A stretch of DNA of 64,000 nucleotides from Polaribacter septentrionalilitoris (GCF_009832745.1 NZ_VRMJ01000041.1:5001-69000), one strand, 5' to 3'; counted from the first letter of the stretch, positions 38,615-48,052 are shown. Numbers and translations are program-made. Notes: generated from the letters alone by a model not told the origin.

Positions 38615-39418
38615 ATGAATTACCTTAAACAAATAAAATTACCTCAAAAACTAGATATCTATAGGATGTCTTTAGGTTTTATAAAGAACAAGTTAAAGTG
38701 GGATTTAACAAAAGAAGCCAGACAAAGTAAAAAAGAACTAAGTGCTTTAAAAGATAAATATAAAGGAAAGAAATTAGTTTTATTATGCAATGGACCTAGT
38801 TTGAATCATGTAGATTTTGATGAACTTAAAAAAAGTAATGTTTTTACAATAGGTCTTAATAAAATTAATCTTTTATTTGATAGTACTGATTATAGGCCAG
38901 ATTTAATTGTGTCAGTTAATAAGTTGGTTATTGAGCAAAATCAATTGTTTTTTAACAATACTAATATATTAACTATATTAGACAGCTCTGCTAAAGGTAA
39001 AATTAAAAAAAGAAAGAATGTTAATTTTATTCACTCTTTACCATTTCAACTAAAGTTTGCAGCAGACGTCACTGGGTCAGTTTGTCAGGGTTATACAGTT
39101 ACGTATGTCGCTCTCCAAATAGCTTATCATCTTGGTTTTGAAAAAGTGGCACTTGTTGGATGTGATCATAATTTTGCAACTAAAGGTTCTTCCAATATGA
39201 CAGTAACTTCTGGCAAAGTAGATCCAAACCATTTTTCTTCAAAATATTTTAGTGATGGTGCAAAATGGCAGCTACCTGACTTATTAGGTTCAGAGATGCA
39301 TTATAAAATGGCAAAAGAATATTATGAAGCTAATGATAGAGAAATAGTAAATTGTACTAGTGGGGGGAAATTAGAGATATATAGAAGAATGCAATTAAGA
39401 GATTTTTTGAATGAATAA
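38615..39418 (+). CDS. DUF115/MptE-like glycosyltransferase, copy A
   Basis: 267 aa. The N-terminal third is charged; LVLLCNGPSLNHVDFDELKKSNVFTIGLNKI is the hallmark of the DUF115 (Maf/6-hydroxymethylpterin kinase-like) and GT42-like fold, and QGYTVTYVALQIAYHLGFEKVALVGCDHNF is its second half, with a conserved aspartate-histidine pair. In Campylobacter and relatives, Maf proteins transfer nonulosonic acids. Here two copies occur in a locus with a CMP-sugar cytidylyltransferase, so they may use that CMP-sugar. It overlaps the next gene by eight bases. Confidence 0.7.
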   Translation: MNYLKQIKLPQKLDIYRMSLGFIKNKLKWDLTKEARQSKKELSALKDKYKGKKLVLLCNGPSLNHVDFDELKKSNVFTIGLNKINLLFDSTDYRPDLIVSVNKLVIEQNQLFFNNTNILTILDSSAKGKIKKRKNVNFIHSLPFQLKFAADVTGSVCQGYTVTYVALQIAYHLGFEKVALVGCDHNFATKGSSNMTVTSGKVDPNHFSSKYFSDGAKWQLPDLLGSEMHYKMAKEYYEANDREIVNCTSGGKLEIYRRMQLRDFLNE

Positions 39419-40394
39419 TAAAGTAGCTTATTGTTTTTCAGCTAATAGGATTTGTCATCACGATGATTACTTTTTATTGTTAAGTAAATACATTTCAATT
39501 AAAAATATAAAGAGTAAGAAAAAAAAAATAGCCATATTATTATCCAAAAAAAAAGTGGTTTTTTTAGATATTGATAGTTTAGACTTGATTTTTTTTCCAA
39601 TTATTATGTTGAGATCATTATGGGGTGGTAAAGGCTTAGCAATTAGTGTTAGAACTGAGTATCTTTTAGAAGAACGAACTTTTAAGGAATTTATTTTTCA
39701 TAGGCGTAGATTAATCTACATAAAATCTATGGTAAAAAGGATTCTTTTTTATCTTATAAGAAAAAAATCATCAACGAACATAGTTTCAATACATAAAGGT
39801 CATAAACAATCAAAAAAATTAAAAAAATATGTAAACTCGTTTATTTATGATCCTCAATTGTGGGACTTAGCAATATTAAATTTAGCTAAAGTAAAGCCTA
39901 TTGAGTTAAGGAAAACAACTTTTCAAATTAATGAAAAAACAATTCTGGTTGCTGGGAGATTTGATAAGCAAAGGTCTAAATTTGAATTATTAGAATATTT
40001 ATCCAGTAAACCAAGAGAAAACTTTATAATTGCAGGTAAAATTGATGACTCTGATATGGATATATTGAGAGAGTATGCAAACTGTCTATTAATCAATAGA
40101 TATGTTTCTAATGAAGAGCTTATGTATCTTTATGATGTAGTTGGTAATGTTTATTGTTTCTACTCTAACGATAGACCTTCTGGTTTTTTTGGAAGGGCAT
40201 TACAATTTAATAAAAATGTTATTGTTAGAAAGAATAGGTTTCTCCATAAAATGTTTAATAATTACAAGAACTTAATACCGATTGTTAACCTTTCAGAGCT
40301 TAATTCAGTTGAATTTAATTCAATTGAAAATAACTCTGGAAATTCCTTATTTGATGACTCTGAGGAATTTAAGAATATGTTAGAGCAGTTATGA
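39411..40394 (+). CDS. Putative glycosyltransferase (GT4-like)
   Basis: A 327-aa protein with a weakly conserved GT-B layout. ILVAGRFDKQRSKFELLEYL resembles the start of a group-1 C-terminal domain, and YVSNEELMYLYDVVGNVYCFYSNDRPSGFFGRALQFNKNVIV is its sugar-donor half. Very rich in lysine and isoleucine. It overlaps both neighbours. The donor and acceptor are unknown. Confidence 0.6.
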   Translation: MNNKVAYCFSANRICHHDDYFLLLSKYISIKNIKSKKKKIAILLSKKKVVFLDIDSLDLIFFPIIMLRSLWGGKGLAISVRTEYLLEERTFKEFIFHRRRLIYIKSMVKRILFYLIRKKSSTNIVSIHKGHKQSKKLKKYVNSFIYDPQLWDLAILNLAKVKPIELRKTTFQINEKTILVAGRFDKQRSKFELLEYLSSKPRENFIIAGKIDDSDMDILREYANCLLINRYVSNEELMYLYDVVGNVYCFYSNDRPSGFFGRALQFNKNVIVRKNRFLHKMFNNYKNLIPIVNLSELNSVEFNSIENNSGNSLFDDSEEFKNMLEQL

Positions 40395-41617
40395 GGTTTG
40401 TTTTAGCTTTTTTAACAATTTTCATGCTGAATTTAGGTTATATGCAAATTCCTCAACCTATTTATTTTGGTTTAATTCTAGGGTATGGTTTTTTTTCTCT
40501 AGTTTTTTTTATTAAAGATAAAAATCAACTAAACTTTATTTTAAGAAATAATCTTATTTTCTTTATTTTCTTTATAATAATAATTTCTTACTTAAAAACT
40601 AATAATCCAAATACATCAATACGGGTTGTGATGTTAGATATTTTAAATTGGATATTTTGTTTTTTTTATTTTTCTAATTTTATTTTGTTTTCAATTAAAA
40701 AAGGTTTTAATCCTTTTATATTAGTGGCATATTCTATAATTGTATTCATTATTTTAAACCTTTTAGTCTCTCTAGTTTATAATAGAAATGAATCAAGTAT
40801 TGAAAATTTAATATTTAAATTAATAACAGGTATAACAATTAATAAACAAATTTTTTCTATTGGTCCCCTGTCTGCAAATCATTCAGCTATTTTTATAGCT
40901 ATGTTAAGTCCATTTATACTTTTGGTTAAGAAGAAAAAAGTTAAATGGTTATCTATTTTGGCAACATTTATAGCTTTAATCCTTTTAGATAATAGAATGT
41001 CAATTCTATCAATAATTCTTTCAGTATCTTTGTTTTTTAGTTTAAACAAGGTAAAACTTTCTTTTGTTACTAAAATTATTGCTATTATAATACCATCTTT
41101 TGTAATGATATTAATGGTAGTTCTACCTCTTTTAGCATTTACATCAGATCTAGAAATGTTTTCAAGGAATTCTGAAGAAATAATGACTGCTAATTCTAGA
41201 ACATTAATTTGGGCATCAATAATTGAAGTAATTTCAACTTTAAATATGCAAACTTTTTTTGGTTCTGGCGATTATGGCAATTTAGTTCATTCAACTTCTT
41301 CAGACTATTTATCTTTATTTGTAAATTTTGAAGATTCTTCTGTTAAATCGTCTCACAATACATATTTACAAATTATTTTAGATAAAGGATATTTTACATT
41401 ATTGCTGTTTTATGTCTTTTTATTAAAGTTTTTAAATAAACTTTTTAAAATGAAAAATGAAAAAAATACTCAACTCTTTATTATTTCTGTAATAATTTTT
41501 CTTTTGTCAGGAACAACTGAAGTACTGTTTGGTTCATATTATTTTCCTATAACATTTTACCTTTTAGTAATGGCAGTATATATTAATAATAAAAAAAATA
41601 ATATTTATGAGAATTAG
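40391..41617 (+). CDS. wzy: O-antigen/capsule polymerase, Wzy-like
   Basis: A 408-aa membrane protein with at least ten hydrophobic segments and one large periplasmic loop near residues 255-330, the layout of Wzy polymerases and ligases. The loop has ANSRTLIWASIIE and SSHNTYLQIILDKG, the latter close to the SxHNxYL motif of the O-antigen polymerase/ligase family. It joins repeat units in the periplasm. It overlaps the next gene by 11 bases. Confidence 0.8.
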   Translation: MRFVLAFLTIFMLNLGYMQIPQPIYFGLILGYGFFSLVFFIKDKNQLNFILRNNLIFFIFFIIIISYLKTNNPNTSIRVVMLDILNWIFCFFYFSNFILFSIKKGFNPFILVAYSIIVFIILNLLVSLVYNRNESSIENLIFKLITGITINKQIFSIGPLSANHSAIFIAMLSPFILLVKKKKVKWLSILATFIALILLDNRMSILSIILSVSLFFSLNKVKLSFVTKIIAIIIPSFVMILMVVLPLLAFTSDLEMFSRNSEEIMTANSRTLIWASIIEVISTLNMQTFFGSGDYGNLVHSTSSDYLSLFVNFEDSSVKSSHNTYLQIILDKGYFTLLLFYVFLLKFLNKLFKMKNEKNTQLFIISVIIFLLSGTTEVLFGSYYFPITFYLLVMAVYINNKKNNIYEN

Positions 41618-42410
41618 ATTAAACGAAATAAATCTTAACAGGATTTATAAAGCTATATTAAGAAGATTTAAATCTATTCCTCATAGGTTTTTATGGAGTT
41701 TAAATAAAAATATGAGAAAGGAAAGAATGGGGTCATTTAAAAATAAATATGAGGGGGAAAGATGTATATTGGTGGCTAATGGACCTAGTTTAAAAAAAAT
41801 GAATTTATCTTTCTTGAAAGATGAAATTTCATTTGGTTTAAATAGAATATACCTGGCTTATGATGATATGGGATTTAAAAATGATTACTTAGTAAGTATA
41901 AATAGTTTAGTTCTTTCTCAATTTTGTAAAGAAATAGAAAACTTAAATATGCCAAAATTTCTAAATTGGGAGAGTAGAAAGTTTTTCAACAAAAAAAATA
42001 CCAATACAAACTTTATTTATAGAAGATTTTTTGGTAAGAAATTTGGAAAAAATCCGATAGATAGTTTAAATCCTGCAGCTACTGTTACATATGCTGCTTT
42101 ACAAATAATATATTTTATGGGGTTTAAAGAAGTGTTAATTATTGGAATGGATCATAACTTTAGCACAAAACAAAGTAATACACCAAATAAATTAGAAATA
42201 AGAGATGAGGAGGAGGATGTAAATCATTTTCACCCAAATTATTTTCCTAAAGGTTCAAAATGGGAAACACCAGACTTAACTTCATCTGAGTATTTTTATA
42301 GAATCGCGAGAAAAGAATTTGAAAAGGATAATAGAAGAATATTTGATTGTACAGTTGAAGGTAAGTGTCAAGTATTTGAGAAGGGAGATATAAAGGATTT
42401 TTTATCTTAA
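41607..42410 (+). CDS. DUF115/MptE-like glycosyltransferase, copy B
   Basis: 267 aa, the same length as the protein encoded at 38615, with the same order of motifs: CILVANGPSLKKMNLSFLKDEISFGLNRI, AATVTYAALQIIYFMGFKEVLIIGMDHNF, DVNHFHPNYFPKGSKWETPDL. It is clearly a paralogue yet diverged, so it may transfer the same kind of sugar to a different acceptor. It follows the polymerase gene and lies seven bases before the WecG-like gene. Confidence 0.7.
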   Translation: MRIRLNEINLNRIYKAILRRFKSIPHRFLWSLNKNMRKERMGSFKNKYEGERCILVANGPSLKKMNLSFLKDEISFGLNRIYLAYDDMGFKNDYLVSINSLVLSQFCKEIENLNMPKFLNWESRKFFNKKNTNTNFIYRRFFGKKFGKNPIDSLNPAATVTYAALQIIYFMGFKEVLIIGMDHNFSTKQSNTPNKLEIRDEEEDVNHFHPNYFPKGSKWETPDLTSSEYFYRIARKEFEKDNRRIFDCTVEGKCQVFEKGDIKDFLS

Positions 42411-42416
42411 ATTATT

Positions 42417-43139
42417 ATGAAAAAGTACTTCAATATAAATTTCGAGTTTAATCATCAAAAATTAGAAGAAATAGTTGAACAGACAGCAAACAATAAAAAA
42501 GGGTATTGTTGCTTTATAGATTTGAATTCTTTGGTTCACGCATATAAGAATGAAGATTTTATGGAAGTATTAAATAATGCATTTGTAAATTCTTGTGATG
42601 GAAGCTATATTGCTATGTCAGCATCTAAAATTCATAAAGAAAATTTAAAACAGTATATTGGTCCAGAATTTTTTGAGAAATTTATTTTCAAACCAGGTAA
42701 ACATGTTATTTTAGGAAGCACACCTAGAGTTTACAAAAAGATAATTGAAAGAGTAGAATTAGAAGGTGGAGATAAAAATAAACTTAGTTATTTGGAGTTG
42801 CCTTTTAAAGCTGTAAACGAATTTGATTACATAAGTATATCTGACACTATTAATACTATTGAACCAAATTATATCTGGGTTTCACTAGGTGCGCCAAAAC
42901 AAGAGTATTTTATGAGTAAGTTGTTGCCTTTTATCAATAAAGGGGTTTTATTAGGGGTTGGTGCAGCTATAAACTATTTTTCTGGAGAAATAAAAAATAT
43001 TCCTACTTGGGTAAAAAAAATGAACCTAGTTTGGGTATTTAGAGCAGTTAATGAACCTAAAAAACAATTAAAAAGAATACCGGTTGCCTTATCTGTATTG
43101 CCGAAGATTTTAAAAGATGAAAAAGAAAAACTAAAATGA
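42417..43139 (+). CDS. WecG/TagA/CpsF family glycosyltransferase
   Basis: A GT26-family transferase of 240 aa, typically adding the second sugar (ManNAc, ManNAcA or glucose) onto an undecaprenyl-linked GlcNAc or QuiNAc. CDGSYIAM, ILGSTPRVYKKI, the SLGAPKQEYFMSKLL motif and GVGAAINYFSGEIKNIPTWVK are characteristic. Last gene of its run; a 185-base gap follows. Confidence 0.87.
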   Translation: MKKYFNINFEFNHQKLEEIVEQTANNKKGYCCFIDLNSLVHAYKNEDFMEVLNNAFVNSCDGSYIAMSASKIHKENLKQYIGPEFFEKFIFKPGKHVILGSTPRVYKKIIERVELEGGDKNKLSYLELPFKAVNEFDYISISDTINTIEPNYIWVSLGAPKQEYFMSKLLPFINKGVLLGVGAAINYFSGEIKNIPTWVKKMNLVWVFRAVNEPKKQLKRIPVALSVLPKILKDEKEKLK

Positions 43140-43324
43140 CAAATTATAAATCATAATAGTTAGTGAATTCAAATTCTAAAAATTAATTTAGTTTTTAATT
43201 ATTTCATTAAATTATTGAGTTTATTTTTATATTTTAGTACTTAGTAATTTGCCTTTTGTTATGAAGGGTTTCAAATAAAAAAAAGTAAATTAGAAATTAA
43301 CAACAAAACATATAAAAATATATT

Positions 43325-43543
43325 ATGGAAAAAAAATTTATAGAAAATTTTAAAAATATTTTAGATGAAGAACCTAACTTTAAATTAGAAGTGAGTTCTA
43401 AATTTAGAGATCTAGATGAATGGGATTCATTAACAGCACTTTCTTTAATTGCAATGCTTGATGAAGAGTATAATGTAACTGTAACTGGTGATCAAGTTAA
43501 GGATATGGAAACTATCGAAGATGTAATTAAATTAATTAAATAA
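43325..43543 (+). CDS. Acyl carrier protein
   Basis: A 72-aa acyl carrier protein. The phosphopantetheine attachment serine is S35 in DEWDSLTALSLIAML, and the C-terminal helix is DQVKDMETIEDVIKLI. It opens a short module with a ketoreductase, a ketoacyl-ACP synthase III and a GNAT-like protein, and so is probably dedicated to making an acyl group for a sugar rather than to general fatty-acid synthesis. The upstream 185 bases hold no clear promoter, although tagtaatttg near 43242 is a partial match. Confidence 0.9.
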   Translation: MEKKFIENFKNILDEEPNFKLEVSSKFRDLDEWDSLTALSLIAMLDEEYNVTVTGDQVKDMETIEDVIKLIK

Positions 43544-43544
43544 A

Positions 43545-44306
43545 TTGGCAAACGTTAAATCTCCTTTTAGTCTATTTGGTAAAAAGATTCTTGTTACTGG
43601 GGCTTCTTCAGGAATAGGTAAACAAATTGCTGTTAGTATAGTAAATCAAGGAGGGTATGTATATATAACAGGTAGAAATATTAAAAATCTAAATTTACTT
43701 AAAAATCAACTGGGTAATAACAATTGTAAAGTCTTTGCAGTTGATTTGACAGAATTTGAGGCCATGATTAAAATGGTTAAAGAAATTGATTACATAGATG
43801 GTTTAGTTCATTCAGCAGGTCTTATTTCGATGTCTCCTTACAAGTTTATTAAAGAAGAGGCTATTTCTAGAATTTTTTCAATTAACTATGAAGCACCATT
43901 GAAATTAACCACTAATTTGTTGAAGCTAAAAAAGATTAAAAATAGTAGTTCTATTGTTTTTATAAGCTCTATAAATGGTAGTTGTATTGGCGCTAAAGGC
44001 TTTACTCTTTATTCATCGAGTAAAGGAGCTATTTCTGGACTTGTTAAATCTTTAAGTGTAGATTTAGCTAAAAGTAAAATTCGAGTTAATGAAATTGCCC
44101 CAGGGATGATTGTAACTGAAGGTGTCAAATCTATTGAGGACAGTGTGTCTAAGGCTTCAATTAATGAAGATATGAAAAAATATCCTTTAGGAGGGTATGG
44201 AGTTCCCGAAGATGTAGCCAATGGTTGTGTTTATTTATTGTCAAATGCAAGTAGTTGGGTTACAGGTATTAAGTTAGTTATCGATGGGGGATTTACAGTA
44301 TTATAA
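43545..44306 (+). CDS. SDR ketoreductase, FabG-like
   Basis: 253 aa of the classical short-chain dehydrogenase group. The cofactor motif is VTGASSGIGKQIA, then NxAG-like HSAGLI, the Ser in VFISSINGS, the YxxxK in LYSSSKGAI, and VIDGGFTVL at the end. It would reduce a 3-oxoacyl-ACP. The best start is the TTG at 43545 (MANVKSPF), one base after the ACP stop; no ATG lies upstream of the cofactor motif, so a rare TTG start is likely. Confidence 0.86.
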   Translation: MANVKSPFSLFGKKILVTGASSGIGKQIAVSIVNQGGYVYITGRNIKNLNLLKNQLGNNNCKVFAVDLTEFEAMIKMVKEIDYIDGLVHSAGLISMSPYKFIKEEAISRIFSINYEAPLKLTTNLLKLKKIKNSSSIVFISSINGSCIGAKGFTLYSSSKGAISGLVKSLSVDLAKSKIRVNEIAPGMIVTEGVKSIEDSVSKASINEDMKKYPLGGYGVPEDVANGCVYLLSNASSWVTGIKLVIDGGFTVL

Positions 44307-44314
44307 AATAAAAC

Positions 44315-45316
44315 ATGGCTTATATTAATTCAATATCATATTATTTACCTAAAAAGGAACTATCTAATCAAGATCTTTCAAATCAATTTCCAGAGTGGAA
44401 TGTTGAAAAAATTAGCTCAAAAACAGGGATATCAAAACGTTATATTGCCGCAAAAGATGAATTTGCATCTGATATGGCTGTTAAAGCATCTAGATTACTT
44501 TTTGAAAAAGAAAAAATTGATATTAATAAAATCGATTTTTTAATTTATTGTACACAGAGCCCTGATTATTTAATACCTACAACAGCTTGTATTATACAAG
44601 ATAGATTAGGTTTAAATAAAGTCGGAGCCTTTGATTTTAATTTGGGATGTTCAGGGTATATTTATGGACTTTCAATAGCTAAAGGTCTAATTGCTGCTAA
44701 TGTAGCGAAAAACATACTTTTTATTACTTCAGAAACTTATTCTAAGTTTATTAATGATAAAGATAAAAGTAATAGAACTATTTTCGGAGATGCTGCATCT
44801 GCAACATTAATTACAAAAGAAAAGGGACTTTGTAAAATTGGAGATTTCGAATTAGGTTCTGATGGCAGTGGAGCTGAAAACTTAATTGTTAGAGGTAGTG
44901 GGGTTAAAGGAACAGTAAATTCAAATACTAATGAAAAAACTGATGACTTTGGAAATACGCACACAGATAATGATTTATACATGAATGGTCCTGAGATTTT
45001 TAATTTTACAGGAGCATCAGTTCCAAATTTAATTAATTCATACCTAGCCAAAATAGAATTAAGTAAAGATGATGTTGATTTGTTTATTTTTCATCAGGCA
45101 AATAAGTTTATGCTAAATTATCTTAGGAAAAAATCAAAAATTCCCTTAGATAAGTTTGTGTTGGAAATTGAAAACTCTGGTAACACTGTTTCATCAACTA
45201 TACCAATAGCTCTACATGATACCTTAAAGAAATCAAAAATTAAAAAAAATGATAAGGTTTTATTAGCAGGTTTTGGAGTAGGGTATTCTTGGGGTACTAC
45301 TTTGCTATATTTTTAG
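44315..45316 (+). CDS. 3-oxoacyl-ACP synthase III (FabH-like)
   Basis: A thiolase-fold condensing enzyme (333 aa). The nucleophile is C112 in NLGCSGYIYGL, the catalytic His lies in LFIFHQANKFM and the Asn in IENSGNTVSSTIP. KAS III starts a chain by joining acetyl-CoA to malonyl-ACP. With the ACP and the ketoreductase it can give 3-hydroxybutyryl-ACP or a longer hydroxyacyl. Placed directly before the GNAT-like gene, it suggests synthesis of an N- or O-acyl substituent. Confidence 0.88.
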   Translation: MAYINSISYYLPKKELSNQDLSNQFPEWNVEKISSKTGISKRYIAAKDEFASDMAVKASRLLFEKEKIDINKIDFLIYCTQSPDYLIPTTACIIQDRLGLNKVGAFDFNLGCSGYIYGLSIAKGLIAANVAKNILFITSETYSKFINDKDKSNRTIFGDAASATLITKEKGLCKIGDFELGSDGSGAENLIVRGSGVKGTVNSNTNEKTDDFGNTHTDNDLYMNGPEIFNFTGASVPNLINSYLAKIELSKDDVDLFIFHQANKFMLNYLRKKSKIPLDKFVLEIENSGNTVSSTIPIALHDTLKKSKIKKNDKVLLAGFGVGYSWGTTLLYF

Positions 45317-45320
45317 AATT

Positions 45321-46283
45321 ATGGCGTATAAAATAATATCAAAATATTCTAATGAATTATCTATAGCTGAATGGTTAGAAATTAAAGATTCTTTTAACAC
45401 AGTATTTGAAAAAGATTTTGATTTAAATTATTTTGAAAATAAATATCAACTTAATCCTTTGGGTTTTTCATGTCATGGAATTTTATATTGTGATAATCTT
45501 ATTGTAGGTTCATTTACTGTAATTCCTAGAAAATATATTTTTTTTGGTGAAAGCAAAATTATTGGTTTAGGTTGTGATGCTTACATTTTAAAAAAACATA
45601 GGATTAATGAGTTTTTTTTAAAAGAAATGTCAGATAGTGTAGTTTCAAGAATGTCTGAATTCAATGTCGATACTTTTATATCTTTACCAAACCCTAATGC
45701 ATATAAATATTGGAAAATTCTAGGGAAATGGAAAGATATAGGTGTTCTTGATTATTATATTTATCCGGTTAATATGAGTAAATTGATTTTAGGAAAATCT
45801 TTTTTAAAACATTTAAGTTTTTTTGTCTCATATATTGCCTCATTTTTTTTCAGACTAGTTTATTGTAAATCAAAAAAAACATCGAAAAGTAATATTTCAA
45901 TTGAAGTTGACGATCAAGTTAAAAGTGAAAGATTTTGTTTAGATTCATATGAATATTTATCACTTGGCAATAGCAATTGGGCTTTTTATAGAATTTACGA
46001 AGAAGATAATGTAAAGGTTGCATACATTATTTACGTTACTGAACAATCCAAAAAATATATATCAAAAGCTATTTTTAAATTGATATCTCAATCTGGTTTA
46101 AAAATAGATATGATTCTCTATATTGGGAATTTAAAAAATAAACCAATTAATTTGTATAAAGTTCCTAAAAGTAAAGAACCTAGAAGAATGAAGTTTATTG
46201 GTTTTTCAAGTGTTTCTGATAACCCAGAGTTTTTGAATTTAGATAACTGGGATTTGAGTTTAATTAGCTTTGATAATAGATAA
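45321..46283 (+). CDS. GNAT-like acyltransferase
   Basis: 320 aa, with the look of a GNAT-fold protein used in surface-sugar acylation: WLEIKDSFNTVFEKDFDLNYFENKYQ at the start, and an acetyl-CoA/ACP-site-like GSFTVIPRKYIFFGESKIIGLGCDAYILKKHRINEFFLKEM. Conserved sites are less clear than in standard GNATs. It would receive the acyl group from the ACP module and put it onto an amino sugar, perhaps the 4-amine made by the PglE-like enzyme encoded at 49013. It overlaps the next gene by one base. Confidence 0.68.
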   Translation: MAYKIISKYSNELSIAEWLEIKDSFNTVFEKDFDLNYFENKYQLNPLGFSCHGILYCDNLIVGSFTVIPRKYIFFGESKIIGLGCDAYILKKHRINEFFLKEMSDSVVSRMSEFNVDTFISLPNPNAYKYWKILGKWKDIGVLDYYIYPVNMSKLILGKSFLKHLSFFVSYIASFFFRLVYCKSKKTSKSNISIEVDDQVKSERFCLDSYEYLSLGNSNWAFYRIYEEDNVKVAYIIYVTEQSKKYISKAIFKLISQSGLKIDMILYIGNLKNKPINLYKVPKSKEPRRMKFIGFSSVSDNPEFLNLDNWDLSLISFDNR

Positions 46284-47131
46284 TGAATATTTTAACTTTT
46301 GATATAGAAGAATGGTTTCATGTTTTTGAAGACCATAATAATGCAGACGTTTCTAATTGGTTGACTTTTGAAAAAAGATTGCCTTATATGTTCGATTCGT
46401 TATTAGAATTATTAGCAAAACATGATACAAAAGCCTCCTTTTTCTGTATGGGTTGGATTGTAAGAAGGTATCCAAAAATTATAAAAAAAATTGATGCAAG
46501 TGGTTACGAAATTGGGTCACATTCCGATTTACACAAACTAGCGCATACGCAAACTCAAAAAGAGTATTCAGAGGATTTAAAAGCATCAATAAATACTATA
46601 GAAGATTTAATTGGCAAAAAAGTAACATCTTATAGGGCGCCTGGATTTTCAATAAACAATACTAATCTTTGGGCTTTTGAAGAGTTAATAGCTAATGGAA
46701 TAGAGTATGATGCCTCTGTTTTTCCAGTAGAAAGAAAATTTGGGGGGTTTAACGATTTTCCTGAAAACACTCCTTTTAAAATAAAAACAAAATCAGGAGT
46801 CTTAAAAGAGTTTCCTATGAATGCTATGAATGTAATGAATAAAAAAGTAGTATTTTCTGGGGGAGGTTTTTTTAGAATACTTCCTAAACCTATTGTAAAT
46901 AAGTTTGTAAAACAATCAGATTATGTAATGACTTATTTACACCCAAGAGATTTTGATAATAAACAACCATTTAACAATTTATCTTTAAGTAGACATTTAA
47001 AAAGTAGAATAGGTACCTCTGGGGCAACTAAAAAACTAGAATATTTAATATCAAATTATAACTTTACAGACATTACAGAAGCATCAAATACAATAGATTG
47101 GTATACTAAAAAAACAATTTCTATTTCATAA
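46283..47131 (+). CDS. Polysaccharide deacetylase
   Basis: A 282-aa NodB-like carbohydrate esterase (CE4). The N-terminal LTFDIEEWFHVFED holds the first Asp; ASFFCMGWIVRRYP and EIGSHSDLHKLAHTQ the metal histidines; YRAPGFSI the third conserved block; TYLHPRDFD a late His. The layout with the extra C-terminal part (DUF3473) is that of deacetylases of polysaccharide loci. There is no signal peptide, so it may act in the cytoplasm or on lipid-linked units. Confidence 0.88.
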   Translation: MNILTFDIEEWFHVFEDHNNADVSNWLTFEKRLPYMFDSLLELLAKHDTKASFFCMGWIVRRYPKIIKKIDASGYEIGSHSDLHKLAHTQTQKEYSEDLKASINTIEDLIGKKVTSYRAPGFSINNTNLWAFEELIANGIEYDASVFPVERKFGGFNDFPENTPFKIKTKSGVLKEFPMNAMNVMNKKVVFSGGGFFRILPKPIVNKFVKQSDYVMTYLHPRDFDNKQPFNNLSLSRHLKSRIGTSGATKKLEYLISNYNFTDITEASNTIDWYTKKTISIS

Positions 47132-47134
47132 ATT

Positions 47135-48049
47135 ATGAACATCATAACAGGAAACAAAGGCTTCGTAGGGGTCAACTTGACTTCATTTTTTAAAAAAATA
47201 GATAAATCAATTTTAGGTATTTCTAGAACTCCTAGCGAAGGTGAAGTTTCTTATCAAGAATTAAATACAGCACTATTTAACAAAGCGAAAAGCTGTATCC
47301 ATTTAGCAGGAAAAGCGCACGATTTAAAAAAAACATCAGAAGATAAAGAATATTTTGAAGTTAATACTGAGTTAACAAAAACACTTTTCAATCAGTTTTT
47401 AGAAAGTGATTGTGAAGTGTTTGTGTATATGAGTTCTGTAAAAGCCGCAGCAGACGCTGTTGAAGGGGGGTTAACAGAAGACACTATTCCAAACCCAGTG
47501 ACAGTATATGGAAACTCGAAACTAGCAGCGGAAAATTATATCTTGTCCAAAGGGATTCCTGAAGGTAAAAGAGTGTATATCTTAAGACCTTGTATGATTC
47601 ATGGGCCAAATAATAAAGGAAACTTAAACTTGTTATATAGCTTTGTGTCGAAAGGCATTCCTTATCCTTTTGGGAAATATGAAAATAAAAGATCTTTTGT
47701 ATCTGTAGAGAATCTATGTTTTGTGATCAATGAATTGATTGAAAATAAAGCGATACCCTCTGGTATTTATAATATTGCAGATGATGCTTCTTTATCTACA
47801 ACGCATTTGGTTCGTATTATAGGGAAAGTGGTACAAAAACCTGCCAAAATTTTAAATACGCCTAAATTTATAGTTAATACTATAGCAAAGTTAGGTGATG
47901 TTTTACCACTCCCAATAAATTCGGAAAGGCTACAAAAATTGACTGAAAATTATGAGGTTTCCAATACCAAAATTAAGAAAGCAATGAAAAAAGAATTACC
48001 TTTGACCACAGAAAAAGGAATTGAAATAACCATAGCTTCATTTTTATAA
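47135..48049 (+). CDS. NAD-dependent sugar epimerase/reductase (WbpV-like)
   Basis: 304 aa of the extended SDR family. ITGNKGFVGVNL is the cofactor motif, CIHLAGKAHDLKKTSEDKEYFEVN is typical of the UDP-4-keto-sugar reductases (WbpV/WbjF/Fnl2 group), the serine lies in VYMSSVKAAAD and VYGNSKLAAENY has the YxxxK. It may reduce UDP-4-keto-6-deoxy-GlcNAc to UDP-QuiNAc. It lies beside the initiating transferase, as in loci where QuiNAc or FucNAc is the first sugar. Confidence 0.8.
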   Translation: MNIITGNKGFVGVNLTSFFKKIDKSILGISRTPSEGEVSYQELNTALFNKAKSCIHLAGKAHDLKKTSEDKEYFEVNTELTKTLFNQFLESDCEVFVYMSSVKAAADAVEGGLTEDTIPNPVTVYGNSKLAAENYILSKGIPEGKRVYILRPCMIHGPNNKGNLNLLYSFVSKGIPYPFGKYENKRSFVSVENLCFVINELIENKAIPSGIYNIADDASLSTTHLVRIIGKVVQKPAKILNTPKFIVNTIAKLGDVLPLPINSERLQKLTENYEVSNTKIKKAMKKELPLTTEKGIEITIASFL

Positions 48050-48052
48050 ACT

